The notes: generated from the letters alone by a model not told the origin. 64,000 bases of DNA from Adiantum capillus-veneris (GCA_014529385.2 CM043955.1:154163640-154227639), one strand, 5' to 3'; shown: positions 20,941-31,961, numbered from the stretch's first letter. Numbers and translations: made by a program.

Positions 20941-22060
20941 AGGAAGAGAAACAGGCATTAATCGTCATGCCTGATGCAACTGCGGCCATGCAATGGCAGA
21001 AATTGCGGAGATGGAGAGTCCACAAAGCCAGGCAGTTAAGGAGACAGCAAATGGAGATTGAAAAACGCCTTGAACAATATTCACAGCTTGCTCGTAGTAT
21101 TATTAAGCGCCTAAATTATGTGCACCCAAGTGGGCTAGTTATTTTTGCTGAATGGTATCCTCTACCAGACCTAATATGGGTGCCTAAGAGTTTATGTGAT
21201 GAAAAAAGGGCTCTGGTGCTGGACCTGAACGGTCTTTTGGTGGCAGTGGTAGAGCCTCGCTTTGGTGAAAAGCCCCCGGCATATGCAGATGAAATGCTGA
21301 AATACGATGTACTTGATAAGCAGGTGTTCTGTCGCAAGGACAACCTTTTTTTTTGGACTGGTGCCTGCAGTTCTTTAATGTGTTTATATGGAGCACAAGC
21401 CTCCATCGTAAAGTCATGAGTATTTGCCATACTGTTTTTAAAGAGCAGGTGCCAAAGATTACTGGGTTTTTTGCTCAAGCGCACTGTACAAAGAAATCCT
21501 GGCAGATCCAGAGAAAACCTGTGTTTATGAAAGACTTATCCTTGTTCTGGAAACACACTCCAGGGTACAACTCCCAAAACACACTTATAATCGATAATAG
21601 CTTCTACAAAGTGTTTCAGAACCCACCACAAATTTGGCTTGTTACTCCCAGTCTAGAGCACCTAGAGTGCTGAGCAGAGGGAAAAGTCCTTATAGAAACT
21701 TTGAAGTCCTGGCTTTTTCTTTCGCTGCAAACGGATGATCGGAAAGCATATGTTGCTGATAATGTGTTTGAGACAGGCTCAGATGAGTTTTCTGATGCAG
21801 TCGTCAAACGTTTGCTTGACATTCAAAAGAGGGATATAGAGGCTAAAAGACTGGAAGAAATTCATTGCAAACAGCGGGAAGCTGACCTAGAAGCAGAAAG
21901 AGAGGAAGAAAAGCTGGAGAGGGAAAGAAGAGAAAGTGAGCAGCATAGTGCCAACCTAGAAGCAGAGGAGGAAGCAGAGAGAAAAGAAAAGAGGCAGCAG
22001 GAAGAAGACAAACAGCGAGGACAGCCCGGTCACTACAAGCGCCCTCCAAGGAGGCCTTAA
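20941..22060 (+). pseudogene. Gene A exon 5: FCP1/NIF-like phosphatase domain, broken
   Basis: FCP1/small-CTD-phosphatase class of the haloacid dehalogenase superfamily, which removes phosphate from serine in substrates such as the RNA polymerase II tail. Motif I reads LVLDLNGLL: the nucleophile Asp is present but the second Asp of DxDG is Asn. Downstream NVFIWSTSLHRKV fits motif II (WS/T), KDLSLFW and NTLIIDNSFYKVFQNPP fit motif III (an Asp-Asn pair where DD is usual). A frameshift with a small apparent deletion near 21345-21360 and TGA at 21671-21673 break it. The tail is a Glu/Arg-rich helix (EREEEKLERERRESEQ). Loss of two acidic residues suggests a pseudo-phosphatase even before the breaks. 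Confidence 0.75.
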
Positions 22061-22225
22061 GGGTTTTTGGGGCAGTGAATGTCATTGTAAAATTGAACCC
22101 TATGTAAATAATTTGATGCTGGCAATTAATGTAAACAGTTTGATAGTTAGCATGCTGACCAACTTTATAATAAAACTGCATACCCTTATAGCAAAGTGGT
22201 ATATAGAAAATCCAGTGGATACAAC

Positions 22226-23690
22226 TTAAAAGCTGAAGGGCATGCTATTACAGATTGCTTCATAGCTTTCTAGAGTGATTGTGTACACCTGCCTTCTCCT
22301 TGGGACGTGCTCCATGGGTATTTTGATACATCGCACCAGATGTGAAAGTAGGTGAAAGATAGGCTGCTTGTGGTCTAGCTTGAAGGTGTATGCATCCAAT
22401 TGCTTGTAATACAGTCCTTGCACAACATATGAGCCTCTATCAATTACATTGCTCCATTCATCAATGTACCCCTTCTCCACCTTCTCCTTTTCTGCAACAC
22501 ACTTGACCAGATAGAAATCCACATCTTCGGCGTTGGTTAAAGCATCTGGATTTACAGAAAATGTGTCTCCAAAACATAGAGCGCTTCTCAACACATCATG
22601 ATGACCTTCGTATGTGAAGTCATCATAGCCAATGACTTCCTCTGTCGAAACTTCATCTGTTTGCTCAAGTAATGGCTGTAGAATCTAATAATCCCAAGCC
22701 TCAACGTGAGCTTTATTGATGCAGCGATTCCACCTTCCATTCATGCATGCATCACAGAAGCATGCCAACTTTCTTGTTGCAAGGGCAGTTGGATCCTACA
22801 GGTTGTGACCACGAATAGCATGCAAAGAGCGAGTTTTTGCCACAGTGGCACAATTCCACTTAACTTCCCTGTTAACATCTCCCTCTTTAACCTCCCAGAA
22901 CACATGAGCACATTCCCTTTCTTTCGAAGGATATGATGCAGGTGCTCCCTACGACGATAGGTTGGCCTGGCAATAAGCAACCACATCTGCTCCACACTGC
23001 AATATAGATCCATTAGGTTTTAGTTGTTCATGGGTCAAGTTTCTTTTCACAACTGCTCCTGCACCATCATGCTCACCCTTGCCATGCCCTGATCCAAAGA
23101 AGAACCAGCTCATCCCAACTGCTCCTGCACCATCATGCTCACCCTTGCCATGCCCTGATCCAAAGAAGAACCAGCTCATCCCAATCCCTATGAGTCCACC
23201 ATATCTTGCAACAAAATAGAAAGGCCTAGCTCCCTTGAATTGCGAGGCCCCACCATCTGACCACACCCAATGTTGTTTACAAGTGACACCCTCTTGTTGT
23301 AACCAGTCATAGTGTAGCATGAAGCAATGTTGCACAAACAGCGTGTCATGCACCCTATCATTTGATATGAAGAAGTGGATTGTTTTGACTACCTCCCCTG
23401 CCTTGCGGTAGTACGTTATGTGTAGAAAAATAGTTACTTGACTAGAGTGCCAATGCATTGACTGAATCTCATTTTTCTCCTTGAAGGCGTAATTTTCAGC
23501 AAAGTCAACAACTGAGACAATGACATCATCTGGAAAGCGAAGTATACAATCCTTAAATTGTTGTCCTTGCCATTGTGCCACATAGTTATGAGTGATGAAG
23601 AGCTTCAACTTGGTCTGCAACAGTCGAAGAAACTCAGCACTGCATTTCTTTATGCAAAAGATCTTTTCTTTTCTTACTGTTTCCATGCTT
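22226..23690 (-). pseudogene. Gene B main exon: transposase-like protein of an uncharacterised family
   Basis: Minus strand, one frame from 23686 to 22226 with three stops (TAG at 22949-22951 and two further TAGs downstream). Motifs: VVDFAENY (D61), EIQSMHW, FISND, WSDGGASQFKG (D144), SWFFFGSGHGKGEHDGAGA (twice), then a Cys/His cluster (CFCDACMNGRWNRCINKAHV) and C-terminal GDTFSVN. This order recalls a widespread eukaryotic protein family of unknown function whose spaced acidic residues suggest an RNase H-like DDE transposase; that reading is from memory and unproven. The catalytic region carries a 22-residue tandem duplication. Convergent with gene A. Confidence 0.65.
23050..23181. repeat. 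66-bp tandem duplication within gene B
   Basis: Two copies (23050-23115, 23116-23181) look identical; each encodes GMSWFFFGSGHGKGEHDGAG on the minus strand. It keeps the frame. Confidence 0.95.
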
Positions 23691-23941
23691 GTCTTTTACT
23701 TCTACATACGCAAATACTTTCACATTAATACTCTTACCTGGCTTTGATGTTTCAAAGCAACATAATTCTAACTTCTTTACTCCACATATCTTACAGTCTC
23801 CCATCAGTCATTCCCTTCTATGAAAACTGCATCTGCTGGCTTTGGACAGAGAACGGACCCCCACATCTGTGTGACACCTTTGAACGTGTGATGTGAAGCC
23901 AGGCAGCCGCTGCTAATGTTCTTGGCTGTAGCACAAATATT

Positions 23942-24274
23942 TCATACACAGTTGCAACATGTATCATGCAGCCCAGAAGCACGAGAGCGCATGTGGTTCA
24001 GTGCGTCTTTCAAAAAGGTCATCTGCATATGGTATTCGCAACAGCATGTGTACCTATCCTTCAGCCTCCTGCAAAAGAATGGCTTTAACATCTCAAACAT
24101 CCTCATGCCAATCTTGCAATCTGGATGTTTTTGTTTGAATCTTTGAAAGAGCTCAACCTGAAATATCCATATTTGATCAGTATGTTTACTTGGAGAAATA
24201 ATCCAAACACGACTATACGCATTGCTACTTAATACATCCACCATAGAAACAAATTGGTGTGTTAAACAACACAT
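23942..24274 (-). pseudogene. Gene B internal exon: Cys-rich region
   Basis: Minus-strand open stretch reading IGMRMFEMLKPFFCRRL then RYTCCCEYHMQMTFLKDALN. The pattern FxxLKP...CxCxYH upstream of the AENY/SDG core is what I recall of the same uncharacterised family, so I assign it to gene B. The region 23691-23941 between this and the main exon has no coding signal and is probably an intron. The upstream boundary abuts the palindrome array. Confidence 0.58.
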
Positions 24275-24317
24275 TGTATGGTCCTAACATGCATGTAACT
24301 GGGTATAACATTGTATA

Positions 24318-25640
24318 CTAAGCATGCTAGTTAGCCTGCTGAGTATTCTAACTAGCATGCTGAGTTAGCATACTAGCTGTGCTAACTAGCATACTCATTA
24401 GCATACTTGTTAGCATACTCATCAGCATGCTAGTTAGCATGCTGAGTATGCTAACTAGCATGTTGAGTATGCGAACTAGCATACTAGCTGTGCTAACAAG
24501 CACAATCAGTGTGTAGTTTAGCATACGAGGCATACTCATCAGCATGCTAGTTAGGATGCTGAATATGCTAACTAGCATACTAGCTGTGCTAACAAGCATA
24601 ATCAGTGTGTAATTTAGCATATGAGTCATTGTTAACCACATGAATGTGTGCTAAGAAGAATAGAAGGTATGCTAACTAGCATACATATTGTGTTAAACAG
24701 CACACTTATTATGTTGAACAGCATAGCCAGCACACTACGAATGCTAACTAGCATAAATCAGCTTACCCATTATGCTACTTAGCATTCTCAGCTGTGCTAA
24801 CTAGCATACTCATGAGCATGCTAGTTAGCATGCTGAGTATGCTACCTAGCATGCTGAGTATGCTAGTTAGCATAGCTGAATATGCTAACTAGCATACTAG
24901 CATAAACTAGCTTACCCGTTATGCTACTTAGCATTCTTAGCTGTGCTAACTAGCATACTTAGCATGCTAGTTAGCTAGCTGAGTATGCTTACTAACATGC
25001 TATATTGCTAGTTAGCACAGCTGAGTATGCTAACTAGCATACTAGCTGTGCTAACAAGCAAAATCAGTGTGTAGTTTAACATATGAGTCATGGTTAACCA
25101 CACAAAGTGTGCTAAGAAGAATAGAAGGTATGCTAACTAGCATACATATTTTGTTAACCAGCACACTTGTTTTGTTGAATAGCATAGCCAGCACACTAGC
25201 ATAAAAGGTGTTAAAGTAGCATACATATTGTGCTAACCAGCGTAGTCCTCAAGATCACTATGCATGATAACTAGCAGAAGGTTTATGATGAACACCATAC
25301 CCACCATACAGAAATGCTAACTAGCATATACCATAAACCAACTTACCCATTATGCTAGTTAGCATACTACGAAAGGTAGCTAGCATACTAATTGTGTCAA
25401 AGAACATACAGAGCATGCTAGTTAGCATAATAGGTATGCTAACTAACATAAAGGGTGTTATAGTAGCTTACATATTGTGCTAGAAAGCATACTTATCATG
25501 CTAAACAGCATACCCAGCATACTAGGAGTGAGACTATGCTAACTAGCACACATGCTAGGTGGCATACATAGCATAACATATTGTGATAACTAGCATGCTC
25601 TGTATGCTAGGTAGATTACTAGCATGCTAGAATGCATAAG
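24318..25640. repeat. Palindrome array 2 (about 20-22-bp units)
   Basis: Dozens of units built on TATGCTAACTAGCATA and its reverse complement TATGCTAGTTAGCATA, with spacers such as CTAGCTGTGC and CTGAGTATGC. It is one base from the array 1 core at the centre. Higher-order copies of about 180-300 bp repeat (for example GAAGAATAGAAGGTATGCTA near 24653 and 25115). Lies between two gene B exons. Confidence 0.92.
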
Positions 25641-25976
25641 TTATGGCGCAAGTATGTCATTGATCACCTGAGACTCATCCAGGAGGTGCACAGGGTGTTT
25701 TATGTAGCTTTTCCTTCCCACTATCTTTTGACAAACATCCTTCTTGTTGGGTGAAACATGAGTCTCCTCTGTCCAAAATGTGTAGACCAATTTCTTCAAT
25801 TCATCTATGATAGGGCTATGATGGTGTTTCTTGTGACATTCAGCCAATGAAAACAGTCGAGCATTGACACCAGACTTCACCTGCCATGATTTTGCTTTGA
25901 ACAAGATGCGACGGTTGACTTTTAGGACCCTGGAGAATTTGGAAATAGGCATGTTTTCCTTTGAATTTATCATCAT
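25641..25976 (-). pseudogene. Gene B upstream exon
   Basis: Minus-strand open stretch of 111 codons: a Lys-rich start with an HTH-like RVLKVNRRILFKAK, then FWTEETHVSPNKKDVCQK and a His/Leu run near the end. The phrase FW....VSPNKKDV resembles the N-terminal part of the same uncharacterised family, just before its Cys-rich region. No in-frame stop until the array. It is separated from the more upstream exon (27588-27821) by an LTR. Confidence 0.55.
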
Positions 25977-26817
25977 CTACAATGCTGTGATGGGGGCTTT
26001 TCACAAGCCAAGCTCCCATACCCCTCTTCTCTCGTCCCCACCCCATGGAAACCCCCTCTTAGGGAGGGAGTGATAAAAGGCATTGGAAAAAGTAAGAAAA
26101 AAATACAGTATGATTATGTAAATATATAAGAAAGGTCAAATAGGCCACCTTATGCTTGCGGGGTAGCCCATCCCCACCTTGACTCCTTTTTCTTCACTGT
26201 TGCCCCGCCGTGTGTCCCTTTTCCTCTCCTCCACTCAAAAGGTCAACCCCCTCTCTCTTCCCCTTGTCCTTTCTCCTTTCTCTCTCCCCTCAAGCTACCC
26301 CACCTCTCACCAATAATGCATTATAACTCACCAATAATGCACCAACTCACATGCAACTTACCCTATCTTCCAAAATAGTATACCCCACCCCCTCTTTCTC
26401 TCTCCTATCATATCCCATGACCCAAATACCCCCCTCTCTCTAAAGGGCGCCATGTCTCTTGTCTTGTAGCTAAATAACCTCCCCCACACTCACACACACT
26501 TAGTTTCACTGAAAAAGGTGCCCACAAACCCATCCCCACCCAGTGGTTACCTGATTTTTCTTGTGTTCACACACATCTGCACACAGATTCACCTCTGAAC
26601 ACACTCCCCTCTCTCCCCTCTTGTAATTACTTTATTCTCCATGTCACCTCTCATTTTCCATTCACCCATCTCTCTCTCTCTCTTAGTCTCTCTCTCATGA
26701 GACTGCTGTTCTGGCACATAAACACGCAGCCAGACAAGTGGGGCCCACAGTCACATGGCCTATGTAGATAATGATTTCTTCATTTCTAAATTCTAGAATT
26801 TCTCCCCCCTCCTCCCC

Positions 26818-26824
26818 TATATAA
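26818..26824 (+). promoter_or_regulatory. TATA box of the diverged LTR
   Basis: CCTATATAAAGAGGGG, at the position matching the TATATAAGGAGG box of the younger LTRs. Confidence 0.65.
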
Positions 26825-27303
26825 AGAGGGGTCACCATCACACTAAAGACACACACAAAATCACCAAAGAACACACTATGCACTGTGTGTGCCTAGTGCA
26901 CACACACACACACACCCACACCATCACCATCACCGCAATCACCATGCTTGTCTTGAGCATGACCTCTACACCCTTGGCTATGGAAGATGAAGGGCAACTA
27001 AATGAAGGATGATGGCCATAATCCTCGTGCGAGTCTTCGCCATCAACTCCCACCTATCCGCCATGTGCTCTACCACTCTCTCCCTTCTCATTCCCCTACC
27101 CTATGCTCCCCATTTCATCACCTTATTCTCTAAATAAAGCTTGAGGTTTTGTGAGTATGTTTTCTTGCAATGTTTTTCCCATGTGAGGTGTGCGGAATCG
27201 CCACCTAGTCTTGTGTTTGGAGTGAGCTTGTGTATGTGTGAAGGGTGTGCGGATTCGCCATCCTTTTGTGGTGCCTAAGTACTAAGCCGCTATACCCCCT
27301 CCC

Positions 27304-27306
<3 letters not shown>

Positions 27307-27347
<41 letters not shown>
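27307..27347. repeat. (CT)20 microsatellite
   Basis: Uninterrupted CT run inside the diverged LTR. Confidence 0.95.
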
Positions 27348-27350
<3 letters not shown>

Positions 27351-27587
27351 TGATCTCATTCCCTTTCCTCTTCATCATTACTCCCAAGCATCCATCTCTC
27401 TTGGATGAAAACTTTGTTATGGTGGTGTGTTGTTTGCATCCTAGCCGCTGAAGCTAGGTGGTGCCCCCTGTTTGCTTTACCATGACAGGCTCGAGGCGCG
27501 CCATTCGGTCCCCGGTGTTTTAGAGGCCGTCGGGGTTCGGGGTTCGCTTTGCTCCCGTCAGCTGCATTCTTCAAAAACAGATCCTCG

Positions 27588-27821
27588 TTAGAAGCTGACT
27601 GCTTTGATGATAGCTAGTGTGTTGCGGACATTGGAGACAATTGCACTCTGCATAGCAGCCTCCTCCTCTAAAGACTGATCACGGATTGCCCGAACAAGCG
27701 GATGTTGAGCAACAAGATTCCAAATTTCACACTTTGCTTCTTTGTTGAGACCTTCAGTCCTGCTCTTGAAAGTTTTCACAATCTCGAAGGAGATTTTCCT
27801 TTTCTCCTCCATCGTCGACGG
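27588..27821 (-). pseudogene. Gene B probable first exon
   Basis: Minus-strand ORF of 77 codons beginning MPSTMEEKRKISFEIVK. It is charged and helical, with a basic start that could be a nuclear signal. It lies upstream of the other gene B exons on the same strand, with only the LTR between. Assignment rests on position and strand; the stop after IIKAVSF could be an intron boundary missed or true damage. Confidence 0.4.
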
Positions 27822-28046
27822 CATGATGTCCTCATTTAGTTGTCATCTGTCGATGCTCCCGCTGTTTACGCTTTCTTTTTGTCTCATATTTCCTGATAAT
27901 AGAAAGAGCTGGATGCTGGTAGTTGTGTTTCATTTCTTGTAATGGCTCCCTTCTGCCTCCATTTCTAGTGGCAATAATTTTGTCTGCTGGTTTTCCATAT
28001 CTGCAAGTCTGCTAAGCTTTGACAACTCAACTTCGAGGCAAGAAGC

Positions 28047-28159
<113 letters not shown>

Positions 28160-28308
28160 TTGAATTATCGTCCACGGAGGTCATATATGACCAATGGGAC
28201 CAAAAAGGAGCACTACAACAATTTCTTCGTGGAGCGGGGTGTGATACATATCAGTTAAGGACTGAGGGTCCATCAAGAGGGTAAAGTAAATAAAAGAGAG
28301 AACAAAAC

Positions 28309-28692
28309 CTAAGGGGGTTCAACTGAGGGGATAGCCGGCTTAGGATTTCGAAATTCCTGGATGATCGCTTTGCCATTTCGGTAGACTGCCCATTTGCCTT
28401 GTTTACGTGCCTCATGCATCTTCTTGAGCTCACTTGCTTTACTCTTGAGTTGATTCGTGGTCAATTCTTCAGCAATCCAAAGCTTTTTTCCCTTGAGAAG
28501 TCGAGATTGGCATAACAGCTTCATACGCTCATCTTTGTCCTTAAAGGTGAGTATGCAATGTTCGGGTGGCACATGCCTATGTGTGTCATTGATCCATGAA
28601 ATAGTTTCGGGCTTAACTTCACTTGCTCTTTGGTTTTGAATAGATGCTAACAAGAACCTCTTACTAGCATTGTCCGGGACACCAAAAAGCAT
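28309..28692 (-). pseudogene. LINE ORF1-like or nucleic-acid-binding fragment
   Basis: Minus-strand ORF of 127 codons. The second half reads LWIAEELTTNQLK, ELKKMHEARKQGKWAVYRNGKA. Helix-rich peptides of this form (EEL..QL...EL....EARKQGK.A..R) occur in the region after the RNA-recognition part of LINE ORF1-type proteins. No in-frame stop within it. A plus-strand LINE piece starts only 8 bases away, which fits LINE debris, but orientation is opposite so they are not one copy. Confidence 0.5.
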
Positions 28693-28699
28693 GACAAGT

Positions 28700-28995
28700 T
28701 ACCATGCTTATACCCTACATGATAAAGATGCTTCAAAACCCCTCACATCAACTTCCTACAATTGCATGAGAGGCAAGCAAAAAAATTCAAAAGATTCATA
28801 AAAGCAAGACCTTGAGCATGGGATGGATGCAACACATAAAGAAGTGGTTTGGGAGATGGGATGCATTACACTTACTACATGATGCCTCGATTGACTTGCA
28901 AGTGAATGAAGATTTTCTAAAACGCTAATGTATTATAGATTTGGATGAATCTTGTGGGTCACGCTTCATACATTACATCACCCATATTTCACCCA
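28700..28995 (+). mobile_element. LINE fragment (C-terminal coding part)
   Basis: TCAACTTCCTACAATTGCAT, GGGATGGATGCAACACATAA and GGTTTGGGAGATGGGATGCA match 56150-56400 with few changes. Frame broken. Confidence 0.85.
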
Positions 28996-29050
28996 TATTT
29001 CCCCCATCTTGAAAATCCATTTGGACCTGGATATCCTCATCCCATTGGTT

Positions 29051-29397
29051 CTAGACTTGTGTCTCAATATCCACCAAAGTTTTAATAATCAAATATGGAC
29101 AATCCTTGGGATTTGAAACCTTGTGACCTCTCTTTTGACAATGATCACACCTCTTCCATAGTTGAATATTTTGGATCAGATATTGTTGCCACCATTCCTT
29201 GATAGCTTCCAGTATTTCCAAGAGATCTTCATACAAAAAAGCATGATGTCTTTGAAAGGATCTCCAGTAAGTGTATTTGGCTCAGAAGCAATACTTTCAA
29301 TGATATTTGGAATAAAAATACTTGCATTTTTGGAAAGGTTCAGATAAAAACTAGTCCATCTCTGAAGAAAGTCTTCATCGATATTCGTCTGCCTCAT
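29051..29397 (-). pseudogene. Zinc-knuckle protein fragment, gag-like
   Basis: Two overlapping minus-strand frames joined by a shift near 29215-29230. The first reads FLQRWTSFYLNLSKNAS and DPFKDIMLF; the second reads YEDLLEILEAIKEWW and then CDHCQKRGHKVSNPKDC, a C-x2-C-x4-H-x6-C knuckle close to but longer than the retroviral CCHC spacing. A gag or nucleocapsid origin is plausible. No protease or RT nearby. Confidence 0.4.
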
Positions 29398-31604
29398 TTT
29401 TCACTCTACTTTGATTTGTTCTCCAAGATCTAGTTGACTCACAACACCTATCACCTCTTGTAGTTTGATGTCTTTTGGACGATTGACTTATATCATATCC
29501 ATAGTCTATTTTAGTATCAAAATGTCACTCCTCAACTCCAATAAGTCTCCTAGCAGTCCTCCTCCCATGTCGCCCTCCTCTCAAACTCAACATGATTGAA
29601 TTCAACTCAAAAAACCCAACTAGGACAGTGATTCTTTTGTCAAGAGCGATTCAACTCAAGCCATTGTGATCACCGAAATGCAATGAGCTAGTCACTTTAG
29701 ATAGGTACTCCAGGTTGGGTTATTCAACTTAGTTAAACTAGTTCAAGTAGGCATACTTCAAATAAGAGATTAGATAGAGACATTAATATTGAAATGGAAA
29801 TGACAAACTCGAACTAAAACTGGAAATGGATTATGTACAAATTAGTACAACTTGAATGGAGTACAACAACACCGATCCAAAGGATTTTTCTGGGCTTAAT
29901 CACGAAACAAGTACAAGAGAATAATGAGCTCCAAGACACTAGACTCCGTGATAGTGGTGAAAGGTCTCTAAGTAACCTGCAAATGAATAGCTTTTGGATT
30001 GGGTCTTTCACCAAGTGTAGCTACCACCACAGATTATGTGGCCACCTCCTATACATACATGTTATGGATGGTGCAGGCAATGTGACTTGCTTCGAAAGAG
30101 GCAATCAAGGCAAAGCTTCCGTGTGTTGTGTATAGCTAGATGCAGGCTGATAATGACAGGAGAGTTGGTAAAAATTCATGGTACAATGTTCATGTTTCTC
30201 TAATGGTGTAGCTTTTGCATCCAATAAGCTGCATCAAAGTGTTACAATCTATAAACATACCATTTTCTTTAATTATATAAAGAGAAGAAGCATTAGAAAC
30301 TTGTGCATAGGACAAGTATTCTCTTTCCCTTAAAAAGATTATGGAATAGAAGGATAAAATGTAGCTACCCTCAGAGTGTTAGGCCCAATACAAAAAGGCA
30401 TCCTTTGAAACTGACATGCCTTCCAAAAGAATGACAAAACATGCATTGGCCATTGTAGATCCAACCTTGGGAGATGATTGGTGGAGGTTCGTAGCAGATA
30501 ATTAGTGAATGGTATATAAAAAGAAGCATGGAGTGTAGATATTGATCCATATGGACATGCAGAACGTTATCCACAATCGAGTGGACCAACCATCCAAAGT
30601 GGATGCAATAAGAATGATTGTCCAGATTGGCTTGTGTAGATCTCCCCACAAGAAAAAAGACCTACTTCCTCTGGGCGATGGCTTCAAGTGATCCTGCAGA
30701 TGTGAAGAGTTTGGACATTAATCAGACTGGTAACATGACTAACTCCCACAACCTTCATGATATTTCATTAGAGTTTAAGACTGTTTTAACCATACAGTGT
30801 GTACTTGTAATAGGAGAATCGACTATCTTTCAAGAGTGGTTTTGCAGATCAAGATTTTATGGTCATCTATTGAAACAGAGGCTAAAAATGTCCATAGCTC
30901 TATCAAGAGTCTACACATTAGGAAGAGGATGGGGTCTAGGAGGGCCTCTTTATTTTCCATGAGCTTATAGAGGTGATTAACATTTTGACAAATAGGTGTA
31001 TGCCATGTGTGCAAGAATGGTGAGTGTGTAAGAAATGTGTAAAAGTGGTCAAAGGATGCACTTCCCCCCCCCCCCCCCCCCCCCCCAAAAAGGAGGTGGA
31101 TAATTTTATGATTTTTGGTCTTCCATAACTCCCACATTTGATCTCCAATTTGAGCGGAGATCATAGATCTATAATCTACATGTTGAGCTCTTTCCATAGA
31201 TATGCCACATGATATGGTTTTACCCGCTAGATTTTAAATTCCATTATGGGAGGAAAATTTGAATGCAAATGAACTAGCCATTTTTCCTGTTTGAATTCAA
31301 AAGCTGTCCTTTCATTACTTTCTTAATACTAAAGGTTTGGCTTCCTTAAACCACCAAATAAAGTGGCCCTCCTAGACCCATTCTCTTCCTAATGATTTGA
31401 AAGAGATACCTGTTTTAGACCTTGACTCATTTTTTAGGATGCCAAAGACCAACACAGGGGGTAAGACCTTTGCTTAGGAGCTAGGTCTAATGAAGAAAGG
31501 ACCATTGTCTGAGGTGAGCAAGGCATTGGAAAATGCAAGAAAAGATGTACATGCAAGTATACACATTACATTGTTGAGCTAAGAATTAACAAGTTATTTT
31601 GAAG
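29398..31604. other. 2.2-kb interval without a recognised gene
   Basis: Only short ORFs in all frames, none resembling a known family. Contains a C23 run (31064-31086) and ordinary AT-rich sequence. Confidence 0.55.
31064..31086. repeat. Poly-C run
   Basis: 23 consecutive C residues. Confidence 0.95.
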
Positions 31605-31609
31605 CTTAT

Positions 31610-31961
31610 TGTTGACAGGCACACTAGTATGTCAGTTATTTGGTCAGTCGGATATCTTTCTATCAGAATTTTAGTAAGTTAGATTATGGTCAGTCAAACT
31701 GTGGTGAATCTGATATTTAACAGCTGGTTGTATTCCAAGACTGAGGTTGTTATAACCACATTCAGGTGAATCAAGCTTACAAGCTCACTCTGCACTTGTG
31801 TCCCACTTGTGTGGATCCGACTTGTGTCCCACTTGTGTGGATCCGGCTGTAATGGGGTTTGAGGTTGTAGTTCATTTCTTGATGAATAGAGTGAATATGA
31901 GTTTTATTCTGAGCTACATTCTTTCTCTATCATATCTCTTATGTGTATCACTTTGTTGTAT
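31610..31961 (+). repeat. LTR copy L1
   Basis: Begins TGTTGACAGGCACACTAG. It contains a local duplication CACTTGTGTGGATCCG-like near 31800-31850 absent from L2 and L3. End placed where L2 similarity stops (TTTGTTGTAT); no standard primer site follows. Confidence 0.8.

Larger units (their letters stand above)
16849..22060 (+). pseudogene. Gene A: five-exon gene for a coiled-coil protein with FCP1/NIF-type phosphatase domain
   Basis: Gene model from phase-compatible GT-AG introns: exons 16849-17053, 17367-18252, 18348-18729, 20149-20676 and 20941-22060 (phases 1, 0, 1, 1). The N-terminus is basic (PPRKRVKLFD, a likely nuclear signal), then a novel region, a coiled coil, an acidic Ser/Glu-rich segment and a C-terminal haloacid-dehalogenase-type phosphatase fold with an arginine/glutamate-rich tail. 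Intron 1 holds 38 CT units and intron 3 holds the palindrome array. Damage: a frameshift near 17560-17590, another with apparent deletion near 21345-21360, and TGA at 21671-21673. Exon 4 could instead read on to a stop at 20723, giving a shorter product. It ends 165 bp from convergent gene B. Confidence 0.6.
26071..27560 (+). mobile_element. Diverged Gypsy-type LTR within gene B
   Basis: Starts at TGATAAAAGG right after a purine run (CTTAGGGAGGGAG), as the intact element's 3' LTR follows CTTAGGGGGAGGG at 63885. It ends GCTCCCGTCA. It shares with the 40-57 kb LTR family the order TATATAA box (26818-26824), CA tract, CACCATCACC run, CATCAACTCCCA, two GTGTGCGGATTCGCCA-type blocks, and CATCCTAGCCGC followed by GCTAGGTGGTGCCCC. 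No clear target duplicate, so it may be a solo LTR with an altered edge or the 3' end of a truncated element. Confidence 0.72.

Noticed and set aside
18738-25640. CRISPR-like array
   Set aside because: Palindromic units touch with short degenerate joints, no unique spacers of constant length, and the genome is eukaryotic.
26150-26700. Pyrimidine-rich stretch as a possible promoter or 5' UTR of a host gene
   Set aside because: It belongs to the diverged Gypsy LTR; no coding sequence follows.
29398-31604. Possible organelle-derived insert
   Set aside because: No recognisable plastid or mitochondrial gene in any frame.
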